DNA from: Lysobacter firmicutimachus
GTDB lineage: Bacteria > Pseudomonadota > Gammaproteobacteria > Xanthomonadales > Xanthomonadaceae
Assembly: GCF_037027445.1 (NCBI RefSeq)
Contig: NZ_JBANDL010000002.1
Location: 3,224,001 to 3,288,000 of the forward strand
Reading direction: 5' to 3'
Length of the DNA stretch: 64,000 nt
Below, piece by piece: positions 9,301 through 17,628 of this stretch. The translations under genes and the position numbers were made by a program. Each line of letters begins with the position of its first letter. The stretch's first letter is position 1. Under the pieces are notes generated by a model. It did not search any database, was not told the origin of the DNA, and saw only the letters and a program-made list of their open reading frames with translations.

Positions 9301-12300
9301 GGCGGTGCGCGCGCTGACCGGCGGCCACGAGGCCGCGATCGCCGACATCGAACTGCGCAAGGCGCTGTTCCTGTCCGACGCCGAAGCGGCGACGGTGCAG
9401 CTGTCGTTCGCCTCCGACGGCGCGACGTTCCAGGTCTCCAGCCTGTCCGCCGACGGCCAGGATCGCACCGTCCACGCCAGCGGCAGCGTGCGCGCCAGCC
9501 AGGGCCGGCGCACCGGCGCGCCCCTGGACCTGCGCGCGGTGCGCGAACGCAGCCCGCTGTTCCTGGCGCGCTCGGCCTGTTACGACGCGCTGGCGAAGAT
9601 GGGCTATCACTACGGCCCGGCGTTCCAAGGCATCGAGGAAGTCTGGGTCGGCCGCGGCGAAGCCCTGGCCCGGATCGTGCCGACCGAACGCCTGCACGGC
9701 GACGCCGCCGGCCACCATTTCCATCCGGCCATGCTCGACGCCTGCTTCCAGACCCTGCTGACGCCGCAGATCCTGCAGCAAGCCGAAGACGGCCCCGCAG
9801 ACACCGGCATTCGCTTGCCGCTGTCGATCGAGGAAGTGCGCACCGACGCGATCGGCGACCGCGCCCTGTGGGTGCATGCCAGCGTGCGCCACGACGGCGG
9901 CGACGAGCTGATCGGCGACATCGCCGTCTACGACGAGCATGGCGCGCCGCTCGGCCATGTCGCCGGCTTCCGCGCCGCCAACGTCGAGAACGCCAGCGCC
10001 AAGGTCAACCTGGCGACGATCGACAACTGGCTGGCCGAAACCCGCTGGGTCGAACTGCCGCCGATCGCGGCCGCCGACGAAACCGTCGCTGCAGCCGTAG
10101 ACGAAGCGGCGCCGGCCGACGAGAGCGCCGCGGCGGGCTGGCTGATCCTCGCCGACGCCCAGGGCGTGGGCGACGAACTGGCGACGCTGGCCCAGGCGCG
10201 CGGCGAGCGCGTGCACATCGTCCGCCCCGGCAAGCGCTACAAGCTGGAAAAGGATCTGCGCGAATCGACCGTGGTGCCGGGTGCGTTCAAGGACCTGCAG
10301 CGCCTGTTCGCCGACCTGGCCAAGGCCGGTGAAGGCGCGTTCGCCCGGGTCGTGCACTTGTGGAATCTCGACCAGCCGCACCTGGAACAGGTCGACGCGA
10401 CCGAACTCAAGGCCGGCAACGCCCGCGGCGCCTATTCGCTCATCGCGCTGAGCCAATCGCTGCTGGCTTCGCAGCCCGATGCGCGTCTGCACGTGGCGAC
10501 CCGCGCCGCGCAGGCGGTGGCCGACCGCGACGACGTCGAACCGCTGGGCGCGCCGGCCTGGGGCATCGGCCGGGTGTTGTGGTATCAGGAACTGGTCGCC
10601 CAGCGCGGCAAGCTGATCGACCTGCAGGCCGCCGGCGAGGAAACCGCGGAGGCCGCCGACGCCGCGCGCCGCAGCGAAGCCCAGGCCCTGCTCGCCGAAG
10701 TGCTGCAGCAAGACGAGGACGAGATCGCCCTGCGCGACGGCAAGCGCTACACCAGCCGTCTGCAGCCGGCCGCTGGGCTGAACAAGCCGTTGCCGTTGCG
10801 CCTGCGCGCCGACGGCGCCTACCTGGTGACCGGCGCGTTCGGCGCGCTGGGCCGCCTGCTCTGCCGCACCCTGGTCAAGCGCGGCGCGCGCAAGCTGATC
10901 CTGGTCGGCCGCAGCAAACTGCCGCCGCGCGCGCAATGGCGCGACACCGATCCGGCCAGCGCGATCGGCCGCAACGTACGCTTCATCAAGCAGTTGGAGC
11001 TGCTCGGCGCCGAACCGATCCTGGCCCAGCTCGACGTCACCGACGAAGGCGCGCTGGCAGCCTGGCTGCAGGACTACAAGCAACGCGACCTGCCGCCGAT
11101 CCGCGGCGCTTTCCACCTGGCCGGCCAGGTCCGCGACACCCTGCTCGGCGAAATGACCCGCGATGCCTTCGACCCGGTCTACGACCCCAAGGTGATCGGC
11201 GGCTGGCTGCTGCATCGGCACCTGATCGACCAGCCGCTGGAGCACTTCGTCCTGTTCGCCTCGATCGCTTCGCTGGTGACCACCGCCGGCCAGACCAACT
11301 ACGCCGCCGGCAACGCCTTCCTCGACGCCCTCGCCCACCATCGCCGCGCGCTCGGCCTGCCGGCGCTGAGCCTGGACTGGGGCCCGTGGGCCACCGGCAT
11401 GATCGAAGAACTCGGCCTGATCGACCATTACCGCAACAGCCGCGGCATGAGCTCGCTCTCGCCCGACGCCGGCATGGACGTGCTCGAACGCGTCATCGGC
11501 CAGGACCGCGCCCAGTTGTTGGTCGCGACCGTGGTCGACTGGCCGATCTTCCTCGCCTGGTACGCCTCGCCGCCGCCGTTGGTGAGCGAACTGGCCAAGC
11601 ACGGCGCCGGCGCCGACAGCGGCGAGCGCGGCAGCTTCGTCGAAACCTTCCGCGCCGCCGATGGCGACACCCGCCGGCGCCTGCTCGACGAGCGCTTCCA
11701 CGCCCTGATCGCCCAGGTGATGCGGATCAAGAGCGAGCAGATCGACACCGACGCCAGCCTCAACGCGCTCGGCCTGGATTCGCTGCTGGCGATGGAGCTG
11801 CGCGCGCGCATCCACACCGAGCTCAAGGTCGCCCTGCCGGTGGTCACCCTGCTCAGCAGCAGCTCGATCGGCACCCTCGGCGACCAGCTCTACGCCGGCC
11901 TGGCCGAACTGGTCGCGGGCGACGGCGAAGACGCCGGCGACTCGGGCTTCGTCGCCCACGGCGACGAAACCCGTTACCCGCTGACCCAGAACCAGAACGC
12001 GCTGTGGTTCCTCAAGCAGCTCAACCCCGACGGCTTCGCCTACAACATCGGCGGCGCGGTGGAGGTACGCACCGAACTGGAACCGGAACTGATGTTCGAG
12101 GCCGTGCGCCGGCTGATCGCGCGCCATCCCAGCCTGCGCGCGAACTTCATGCTCGACCAGGGCCAGGCGGTGCAGAAGATCTCGGCCGAAGGCAAGCACG
12201 ACCTGGCCCTGTTCGACGTCCAGGACAAGCCCTGGGACGAGGTCTACCAGCAGATCATCCGCGAGTACCGCAAGCCCTACGACCTCGAGCACGACCCGCT

Positions 12301-15300
12301 GGTGCGCTTCCGCCTGTTCAAGCGCGGCAAGGACCGCTGGGTGATCATGAAGGCCGTCCACCACATCATTTCGGACGCGATCTCCACCTTCACCTTCATC
12401 GAGGAACTGCTGGAGATCTACGAGGGCCTGCGCCGCGGCGAACAGGTCGAGCTGGCGCCGGTGCGCGCGCGCTATCTCGATTTCCTCAACTGGCAGAACC
12501 GTTTCCTCGCCACCCGCGACGCGGCCAAGATGCTGGACTACTGGCAGGACCACCTGCCCGCGCAGGTGCCGATCCTCAACCTGCCGACCGACAAGCCGCG
12601 CCCGATCGTGCAGACCCACAACGGCGCATCGGAGTTCTTCGCCCTCGACCCCGAGCTCAGCGCGCGCATCCACCAGCTGGCGCGCGACAACGGCGTCACC
12701 GTGTTCATGGTGCTGCTGAGCGCCTACTACCTGTTGCTGCACCGCTACACCGGACAGGACGACGTGATCGTCGGCAGCCCGGTCATGGGCCGCACCCAGG
12801 AGGAGTTCGCCCAGGTCTACGGCTACTTCGTCAATCCGCTGCCGTTGCACGTCAACCTGGCTTCGCAGCCGAACATCGCCGAGCTGCTGGCGCAGGTGCA
12901 GCGCATCGTGCTCAACGGCCTGGACAACCAGGAGTACCCGTTCGTGCTGCTGGTCGAGAAGCTCGGCCTGCAGCACGATCCGAGCCGCTCGGCGGTGTTC
13001 CAGGCGATGTTCATCCTGCTCGCGCACAAGGTCGCGACCGAGAAATACGGCTATCGCCTGGAGTACATCGAACTGCCGGAAGAGGAAGGCCAGTTCGACC
13101 TGACCCTGTCGGCCTACGAGGACGAAGCCGACCAGCGCTTCCACTGCGTGTTCAAGTACAACACCGACCTGTTCCTACCACAGACCATGCAGCGCCTGGC
13201 CGGACACTACGTCAACCTGCTCGAGGAACTGACCCGGGCCCCGGCCACGACCTCGATCGCCCGGCTGCGCTTGCTCGGCGACGACGAGCGCCGCACGGTG
13301 CTGGAACAGTGGAGCGGCGCGGCCGACACCGTCGCCGCCGATCGCCCGGCGCACGAACTGATCGGCGAGATCGCCCGCGCCCGTCCCGACGCGATCGCGG
13401 TGTCGGCGCCGAGCGAATCCGGCGCGGTGCGCCAGCTCGGCTACGGCGAGTTGGAGCGGCGCTCCAACCGCCTGGCGCGCAAGCTGCGCGAGCTCGGCGT
13501 CGGCGAAGGCACCGTGGTGGCGTTGTGCCTGGACAAGTCGCCCGAGCTGATCGTGACCCTGCTGGCCGTGCTCAAGGCCGGCGGCGCCTACCTGCCGCTG
13601 GACCCGGACTACCCCGCTGAGCGCCTGGCCTATATGGCCACGCACGCCGAGGCCAGATTCGCCGTGGTCGACGAAACCCGCCGCGCGCGCCTGGCCGGCT
13701 GGGGCGGCGAGGTGCTGACCCCGGACGACCTGCACCTGATCGCCGACGCCGACACCGACGCCTCGGCCCTGGATCTGGCCGTGCCGCTGTCCGCGACCGC
13801 CTACGTCATCTACACCTCCGGCTCCACCGGCAAGCCCAAGGCGGTGCGGGTCACCCACGCCAACCTGGCCTCGGCCTACGCCGGCTGGCAGCGCGAATAC
13901 CGCTTGGGCGAGACCCAGGCCCATCTGCAGATGGCCAGCTTCTCCTTCGACGTGTTCGCCGGCGACCTGGTGCGGGCGCTGTGCTCCGGCGCCAAGCTGG
14001 TGCTGGTGCCGCGCGAACTGCTGTTCAACACCGAGCGCCTGTACCGGACCATGCTCGACGAGCGGGTCGACGCCGCCGAGTTCGTGCCGGCGGTGGTGCG
14101 CTCGGTGATGGACTATTGCGAACGCGAAGGCAAGCGCCTGGACTTCATGCGCCTGCTCGCGGTCGGCTCGGACGTGTGGAAGGTGGAGGAGTACCGGCGC
14201 CTGCGCGCCCTGGCCGGGCCGTCCAGCCGGGTGGTGAACTCCTACGGCCTCAGCGAAGCGACCATCGACAGCACCTACTTCGAAGGCCCGACCGACGACC
14301 TCGATCCCAGCCGCATGGTGCCGATCGGCCGGCCGTTCCCGAACAGCGAGCTGTACATCCTCGATGCGCACCGCCAGCCGGTGCCGGCCGGGGTGCCGGG
14401 CGAGCTGTGGATCGGCGGCGCCGGCGTCAGCGCCGGCTACGTCGGCGACGATGCGCAGACCGCGCAGCGCTTCGTCGAGCTCGAACTCGGCGACGGCCGC
14501 CTGCGCCGGCTGTACCGCACGGGCGATCTGGCGCGCTGGAGCGCGTCCGGCGAAGTGCAACTGATCGGCCGCGTCGACAGCCAGGTCAAGGTGCGCGGGC
14601 ACCGGGTCGAGATCGGCGAGATCGAATCCCAGCTCGCCGCCTGGCCGGCGATCCGCGAAGCGGTGCTGACCGTGCGCGAAGACGGCCGCGGCGAAGCCTC
14701 GCTGTGCGCCTATTGCGTGCCGGCCGAATCCGGCGTGGCCTTGAACTGGCGCGCGCTGCGCGAGCATCTGGCCAGCTATCTGCCGACCTTCATGATCCCG
14801 GCGCGCTTCGTCCAGCTCGACGCCCTGCCCTTGTCGGCCAACGGCAAGGTCGACCTGGCCGCGCTGCCGGCCCCGGACGCCAACGCCGGCGCGGCCGAGT
14901 TCGAGCCGCCGACCACCCTGTTCGAACTGCGCATGGCCGAACACTGGCAACGCCTGCTCGGCCTGGAGCAGGTCGGCCTGCAGGACGACTTCTTCGAGGT
15001 CGGCGGCAGCTCGATCAAGCTGATCGAACTGATCTACAACCTGCAGACCGAGTTCAACATCGCCATCGCGGTCAGCCAGCTGTTCAAGGTCACCACCTTG
15101 CACGGCATGGCCAAGACCGTAGAAGCGATCAGCACCGGCCGCATCGCCGGCGCCCAGCCCTACCTGCGCTTCAACGTCGGCCACGGCCAGACCATCTTCT
15201 GCTTCCCGCCCGCCGGCGGCCACGGCCTGGTCTACCGTCAGCTCGCGGTGCATCTGCCGGAGTACGAGTTCGTCTCGTTCAACTACATCCTCGGCGACGA

Positions 15301-15841
15301 GAAGGTGGCCAGCTACGCCGACCTGATCGAAGGCATCCATGCCGACGGCCACTGCACCCTGTTCGGCTACTCGCTGGGCGGCAACCTCGCCTTCGAAGTA
15401 GCCAAGGAACTGGAGCGCCGCGGCCGCGAGGTGCCGAACGTGGTGATCATGGACTCGTACCGGATCCCGGAGTCGTTCGAACTCGGCAACGAGCACTTCG
15501 AGGCCTTCGAACGCGAACTCAGCGAACATCTGCGCAAGCACACCGGTTCGGACATCGTCGCCGAGGAAACCCTGCAGCAGGCCAAGGACTACATCCGCTT
15601 CTGCAGCCAGACCCCAAACACCGGCGTGATCTCGGCCCCGGTCAGCGTGATCTCGGACGAAGACAAGGTGGTGTTCTACGGCAACGGCCAGCGCGGCACC
15701 TGGCACGGCAGCTCCAGCACCCGCACCGAAGTGTTCAAGGGCTTCGGCAAGCACGCCGACATGCTCGACCAGGACTACATCGCGCTCAACGCCGCGCTGG
15801 CGCGCGGCATCCTGGTCGGGGAGGTCAGCGATGCCGGCTGA
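6347..15841 (+). CDS. iterative hybrid PKS-NRPS for a polycyclic tetramate macrolactam (HSAF type)
   Basis: 3164 residues, about the size of HSAF synthase, with an AAGGA site before the ATG. Domains in order: KS (about 38-465; Cys211 in DTACSSS, His346 in EAHGTS, His386 in NIGHTE); AT (about 575-870; Ser668 in GHSTGE); DH (about 930-1230; His966 in HxxxGxxxxP, Asp1131 in LDACFQ); KR (about 1490-1690; TGAFGALG at 1495, Tyr1652 in YAAGN); ACP (Ser1812 in GLDSL); condensation (HHIISDA at 2005); adenylation (YTSGSTG at 2489, YRTGDL); PCP (Ser2888 in GGSS); thioesterase (Ser3009 in GYSLGG). There is no enoylreductase or methyltransferase. In the known pathway one module makes two polyene chains that are joined to the two amino groups of ornithine, and the TE closes the tetramate. 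The adenylation pocket aligned by eye reads D-V-G-E-L-V-S-I-D-K, close to ornithine codes. Product identity is inferred. Confidence 0.96.
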   Translation: MTDPSKNAPHRDHADGAAPAAAEAAAQAAADRAHEPLERIAIVGIGCRLPGGACDHRGFWQNLIEGKDCLTDTPLNRYDVATLGSRDKSKPGRLVGGRGGYIDGFDEFDPAFFGISPREADYMDPQQRKLLEVAWEALEDGGQKPAELAGRDIGVFVGAFTLDYKIVQFADLSFETLAAHTATGTMMTMASNRISYCFDFRGPSLSIDTACSSSLVAVHLACQSLRRRETSLALAGGTLLHMTPQYTIAETKGGFLSPEGKSRTFDAAANGYVRAEGVGLVALKRLDDAVRDGDPIYAVIVGTGVNQDGHSNGITVPNPDAQVALIERVCREAGIAPGSLQYMEAHGTSTPVGDPIEAKALGRALAVGRKPGDECYVGSVKTNIGHTEAAAGVAGLIKTALALKHKTIPPHINLQTVNPDIDLASMPYKIPTQVTPWPAHEGPARAGVNSFGFGGTNAHVLLEEAPARTPRATTADDSAGRAAGGYNVLPLSARDASVLPALAEGIARELDREGDEAVDLRDLGYTLAHRRQHLESRLSIVYDSRESLRERLAAFAAGEAHPHLVADERRATPPKLAWVFTGMGPQWWAMGRQLFENEPVYREVIERCDRELAKHVDWSLIAEMNAAEADSKMSETWLAQPANFAVQIALAAMWRAKGVRPDAIVGHSTGEVAAFYEAGVYTLEQAVRVVVHRSRLQQKLVDTGTMLAVSLTEAEALRRVRPYGDRVSVAAVNSPTAITLAGDQDALAELAEKLQAEQLFAKFLAVRVPYHSAKMDLIKDELLESLDGLAPHPAQVPLYMTAKPGIAAGHELDAGYWWENVRNSVGFRAAIDQMAHDGYDLFLEIGPHPVLGHSINECFAARGASARSLPSIRRQEDEAARFAASLGGLHNLGAAIDWSALHPQGRPLPLPRYPFKRDRYWVEPRPVEQVRLGQLDHGLLGRRMAVAEPTWEAKLDAERMPYLEDHRIQGNVLFPAAGYIEMATQAVRALTGGHEAAIADIELRKALFLSDAEAATVQLSFASDGATFQVSSLSADGQDRTVHASGSVRASQGRRTGAPLDLRAVRERSPLFLARSACYDALAKMGYHYGPAFQGIEEVWVGRGEALARIVPTERLHGDAAGHHFHPAMLDACFQTLLTPQILQQAEDGPADTGIRLPLSIEEVRTDAIGDRALWVHASVRHDGGDELIGDIAVYDEHGAPLGHVAGFRAANVENASAKVNLATIDNWLAETRWVELPPIAAADETVAAAVDEAAPADESAAAGWLILADAQGVGDELATLAQARGERVHIVRPGKRYKLEKDLRESTVVPGAFKDLQRLFADLAKAGEGAFARVVHLWNLDQPHLEQVDATELKAGNARGAYSLIALSQSLLASQPDARLHVATRAAQAVADRDDVEPLGAPAWGIGRVLWYQELVAQRGKLIDLQAAGEETAEAADAARRSEAQALLAEVLQQDEDEIALRDGKRYTSRLQPAAGLNKPLPLRLRADGAYLVTGAFGALGRLLCRTLVKRGARKLILVGRSKLPPRAQWRDTDPASAIGRNVRFIKQLELLGAEPILAQLDVTDEGALAAWLQDYKQRDLPPIRGAFHLAGQVRDTLLGEMTRDAFDPVYDPKVIGGWLLHRHLIDQPLEHFVLFASIASLVTTAGQTNYAAGNAFLDALAHHRRALGLPALSLDWGPWATGMIEELGLIDHYRNSRGMSSLSPDAGMDVLERVIGQDRAQLLVATVVDWPIFLAWYASPPPLVSELAKHGAGADSGERGSFVETFRAADGDTRRRLLDERFHALIAQVMRIKSEQIDTDASLNALGLDSLLAMELRARIHTELKVALPVVTLLSSSSIGTLGDQLYAGLAELVAGDGEDAGDSGFVAHGDETRYPLTQNQNALWFLKQLNPDGFAYNIGGAVEVRTELEPELMFEAVRRLIARHPSLRANFMLDQGQAVQKISAEGKHDLALFDVQDKPWDEVYQQIIREYRKPYDLEHDPLVRFRLFKRGKDRWVIMKAVHHIISDAISTFTFIEELLEIYEGLRRGEQVELAPVRARYLDFLNWQNRFLATRDAAKMLDYWQDHLPAQVPILNLPTDKPRPIVQTHNGASEFFALDPELSARIHQLARDNGVTVFMVLLSAYYLLLHRYTGQDDVIVGSPVMGRTQEEFAQVYGYFVNPLPLHVNLASQPNIAELLAQVQRIVLNGLDNQEYPFVLLVEKLGLQHDPSRSAVFQAMFILLAHKVATEKYGYRLEYIELPEEEGQFDLTLSAYEDEADQRFHCVFKYNTDLFLPQTMQRLAGHYVNLLEELTRAPATTSIARLRLLGDDERRTVLEQWSGAADTVAADRPAHELIGEIARARPDAIAVSAPSESGAVRQLGYGELERRSNRLARKLRELGVGEGTVVALCLDKSPELIVTLLAVLKAGGAYLPLDPDYPAERLAYMATHAEARFAVVDETRRARLAGWGGEVLTPDDLHLIADADTDASALDLAVPLSATAYVIYTSGSTGKPKAVRVTHANLASAYAGWQREYRLGETQAHLQMASFSFDVFAGDLVRALCSGAKLVLVPRELLFNTERLYRTMLDERVDAAEFVPAVVRSVMDYCEREGKRLDFMRLLAVGSDVWKVEEYRRLRALAGPSSRVVNSYGLSEATIDSTYFEGPTDDLDPSRMVPIGRPFPNSELYILDAHRQPVPAGVPGELWIGGAGVSAGYVGDDAQTAQRFVELELGDGRLRRLYRTGDLARWSASGEVQLIGRVDSQVKVRGHRVEIGEIESQLAAWPAIREAVLTVREDGRGEASLCAYCVPAESGVALNWRALREHLASYLPTFMIPARFVQLDALPLSANGKVDLAALPAPDANAGAAEFEPPTTLFELRMAEHWQRLLGLEQVGLQDDFFEVGGSSIKLIELIYNLQTEFNIAIAVSQLFKVTTLHGMAKTVEAISTGRIAGAQPYLRFNVGHGQTIFCFPPAGGHGLVYRQLAVHLPEYEFVSFNYILGDEKVASYADLIEGIHADGHCTLFGYSLGGNLAFEVAKELERRGREVPNVVIMDSYRIPESFELGNEHFEAFERELSEHLRKHTGSDIVAEETLQQAKDYIRFCSQTPNTGVISAPVSVISDEDKVVFYGNGQRGTWHGSSSTRTEVFKGFGKHADMLDQDYIALNAALARGILVGEVSDAG

Positions 15842-17609
15842 TTCCGGACACCGCCCCGAAGCGCCGGCGCCCGCCGGCGCCAAATCCCCCGTCGGGCCGC
15901 GCTGGGAGGCGCGCGCCCGCGGTCCCGGCGACAAGCCGCGCGTGATCGTGATCGGCGCCGGCGTGGCCGGCCTGGCCTCGGGCTGCTACGGCCAGATGAG
16001 CGGCATGGAAACCCGCATCTTCGAAAAGCACGTGTTGCCGGGCGGATGCTGCACCGCCTGGTCGCGCCAGGGCTACATCTTCGATTACTGCATCGAATGG
16101 CTCAACGGCACCGCGGTCGGCAACGACGCCAACCGGGTCTGGCGCGAACTGGGCGCGCTAGACGGCAAGTCGATCCGCCTGTTCGACAGCTTCAACACCG
16201 TCAGCGACGAGCACGGCCGCTCGGTCACCTTCTACAACGACCCCGACCGGCTCGAACGCCATCTGATCGAACTGTCGCCGGTCGACGCCCCCCTGATCCG
16301 GCAGTTCTGCGCGGACTTGCGCCGCTTCGCCGGCATGGCCTTGCATCCGTTCCTGAAACCTCCGCCGCTGGAGAACTGGCGCGACAAATACGCCACCCTG
16401 CGCCAGGTGTTGCCGGCGTTCCGGCTGTTCTGGCGCAACGGCGCGACCCAGATGAACGATTTCGCCGACCGTTTCCAGGACCCGTTGCTGCGGCGCGGCT
16501 TGCGCAACATCTTCTTCCAGGACCCGGGCAATTTCTCGCTGGTGCCCTACCTGTACAACATCGCCGAGGCGCACAACGGCAACGTCGGTTTCCCGCAGGG
16601 CGGCTCGCTCGGGCTGTCGCGCTCGATCGAGTCGCGCTACCTCGAACTGGGCGGGCGCATCGATTACCGCGCCCGGGTCAGCCGGATCCTGGTCGAGAAC
16701 GGGCGCGCGGTCGGTATCGAGCTCAAGAACGGCGAACGCCACTACGCCGATCACGTGATCGCCGCCTGCGACGGCCTGACCGCACTGCGCAGCCTGCTCG
16801 ACGGCAAGTACGGCAATCCACGCGTGGACAAGCTCTACGACCAGGTGCTCGATCGGCCGGGCGAGCGCTATCCGGGCGTGGTCTCGGCCTTCGTCGGCTT
16901 CGAGGGCGACCTGCCGCCGGATACGCCGCACAGCACCACGTACCTGCTCTCGGCCGAGGACGCCGCAGCCCTGCCCGGCGCGATCCAGGGCAGCCTGGTG
17001 GTGCAGCTGCGTTCGCGCTACTGCGACGGCTTCGCCCCGCCCGGTCATTCGATCCTGCACTGCACTTACTTCAGCGACTACGACTACTGGAAGCGCCTGC
17101 GCAGCAGCGACCGCAAGCAGTACTGGGCGCTCAAGCGCCAGGTCGCCGAGTTCGTGCGCGACTTCCTCGAACGCCGCCACCCCGGCCTGGGCGCGCGCAT
17201 CCGACTGGTCGACGTCGGCACTCCAGCCTCGACCGAACGCTACACCGGCAATTACAAGGGCGCGATCCTGGCCTGGAAATCACCGGAGGCCGACGATTTG
17301 ATGGCCGATCTGGTCAAGAAAGACCGCATGCGCCTGCGCGGGCTGGGCGGCTTCTCGATGGCCGGCCATTGGGTGGGCGGCGGCGGCCTGATCCGCTCCG
17401 CCGCCACCGGCCGCTTCGCGATCCAGTTCCTGTGCCGGGAATTCGGCCTGCCGTTCAAGGCCTGGGAAAGCGGCAACACGGCACCGTGGCGGATCGAACA
17501 GCTCGGCCACTTCCCGCAACTGGACAAGGGACCGCCGCTGGAGCGAAGCGTGCCGAAACTGCGCGCCGTCGAATCCCCCGCCCCGATCGCAACGGCGCCC
17601 GTCGCCTGA
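15831..17609 (+). CDS. phytoene-desaturase-like FAD oxidoreductase, PoTeM ring-forming enzyme 1
   Basis: 592 residues. The ATG at 15831 overlaps the PKS-NRPS stop by 11 bp and is preceded by GGAGG, indicating translational coupling. The Rossmann motif GAGVAGLASG lies at about 42-51, after a 35-residue polar extension, followed by the FAD-contact FEKHVLPGGCCTAW. The C-terminal FAD segment around GGFSMAGHWVGGGG is present. It belongs to the CrtI/phytoene dehydrogenase-like group whose members (OX1-OX3 in HSAF clusters) close the carbocycles of tetramate macrolactams. Which ring this one forms cannot be told by eye. It resembles the next gene closely, so the pair arose by duplication. Confidence 0.93.
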   Translation: MPADSGHRPEAPAPAGAKSPVGPRWEARARGPGDKPRVIVIGAGVAGLASGCYGQMSGMETRIFEKHVLPGGCCTAWSRQGYIFDYCIEWLNGTAVGNDANRVWRELGALDGKSIRLFDSFNTVSDEHGRSVTFYNDPDRLERHLIELSPVDAPLIRQFCADLRRFAGMALHPFLKPPPLENWRDKYATLRQVLPAFRLFWRNGATQMNDFADRFQDPLLRRGLRNIFFQDPGNFSLVPYLYNIAEAHNGNVGFPQGGSLGLSRSIESRYLELGGRIDYRARVSRILVENGRAVGIELKNGERHYADHVIAACDGLTALRSLLDGKYGNPRVDKLYDQVLDRPGERYPGVVSAFVGFEGDLPPDTPHSTTYLLSAEDAAALPGAIQGSLVVQLRSRYCDGFAPPGHSILHCTYFSDYDYWKRLRSSDRKQYWALKRQVAEFVRDFLERRHPGLGARIRLVDVGTPASTERYTGNYKGAILAWKSPEADDLMADLVKKDRMRLRGLGGFSMAGHWVGGGGLIRSAATGRFAIQFLCREFGLPFKAWESGNTAPWRIEQLGHFPQLDKGPPLERSVPKLRAVESPAPIATAPVA

Positions 17610-17628
17610 CCGCCAAGGAAGCCAGGAC

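Noticed and set aside
6302-13144. 2280-codon minus-strand open frame opposite the PKS-NRPS
   Set aside because: Shadow of the synthase; no domain motifs and a composition dominated by Val/Gly/Gln/Arg.
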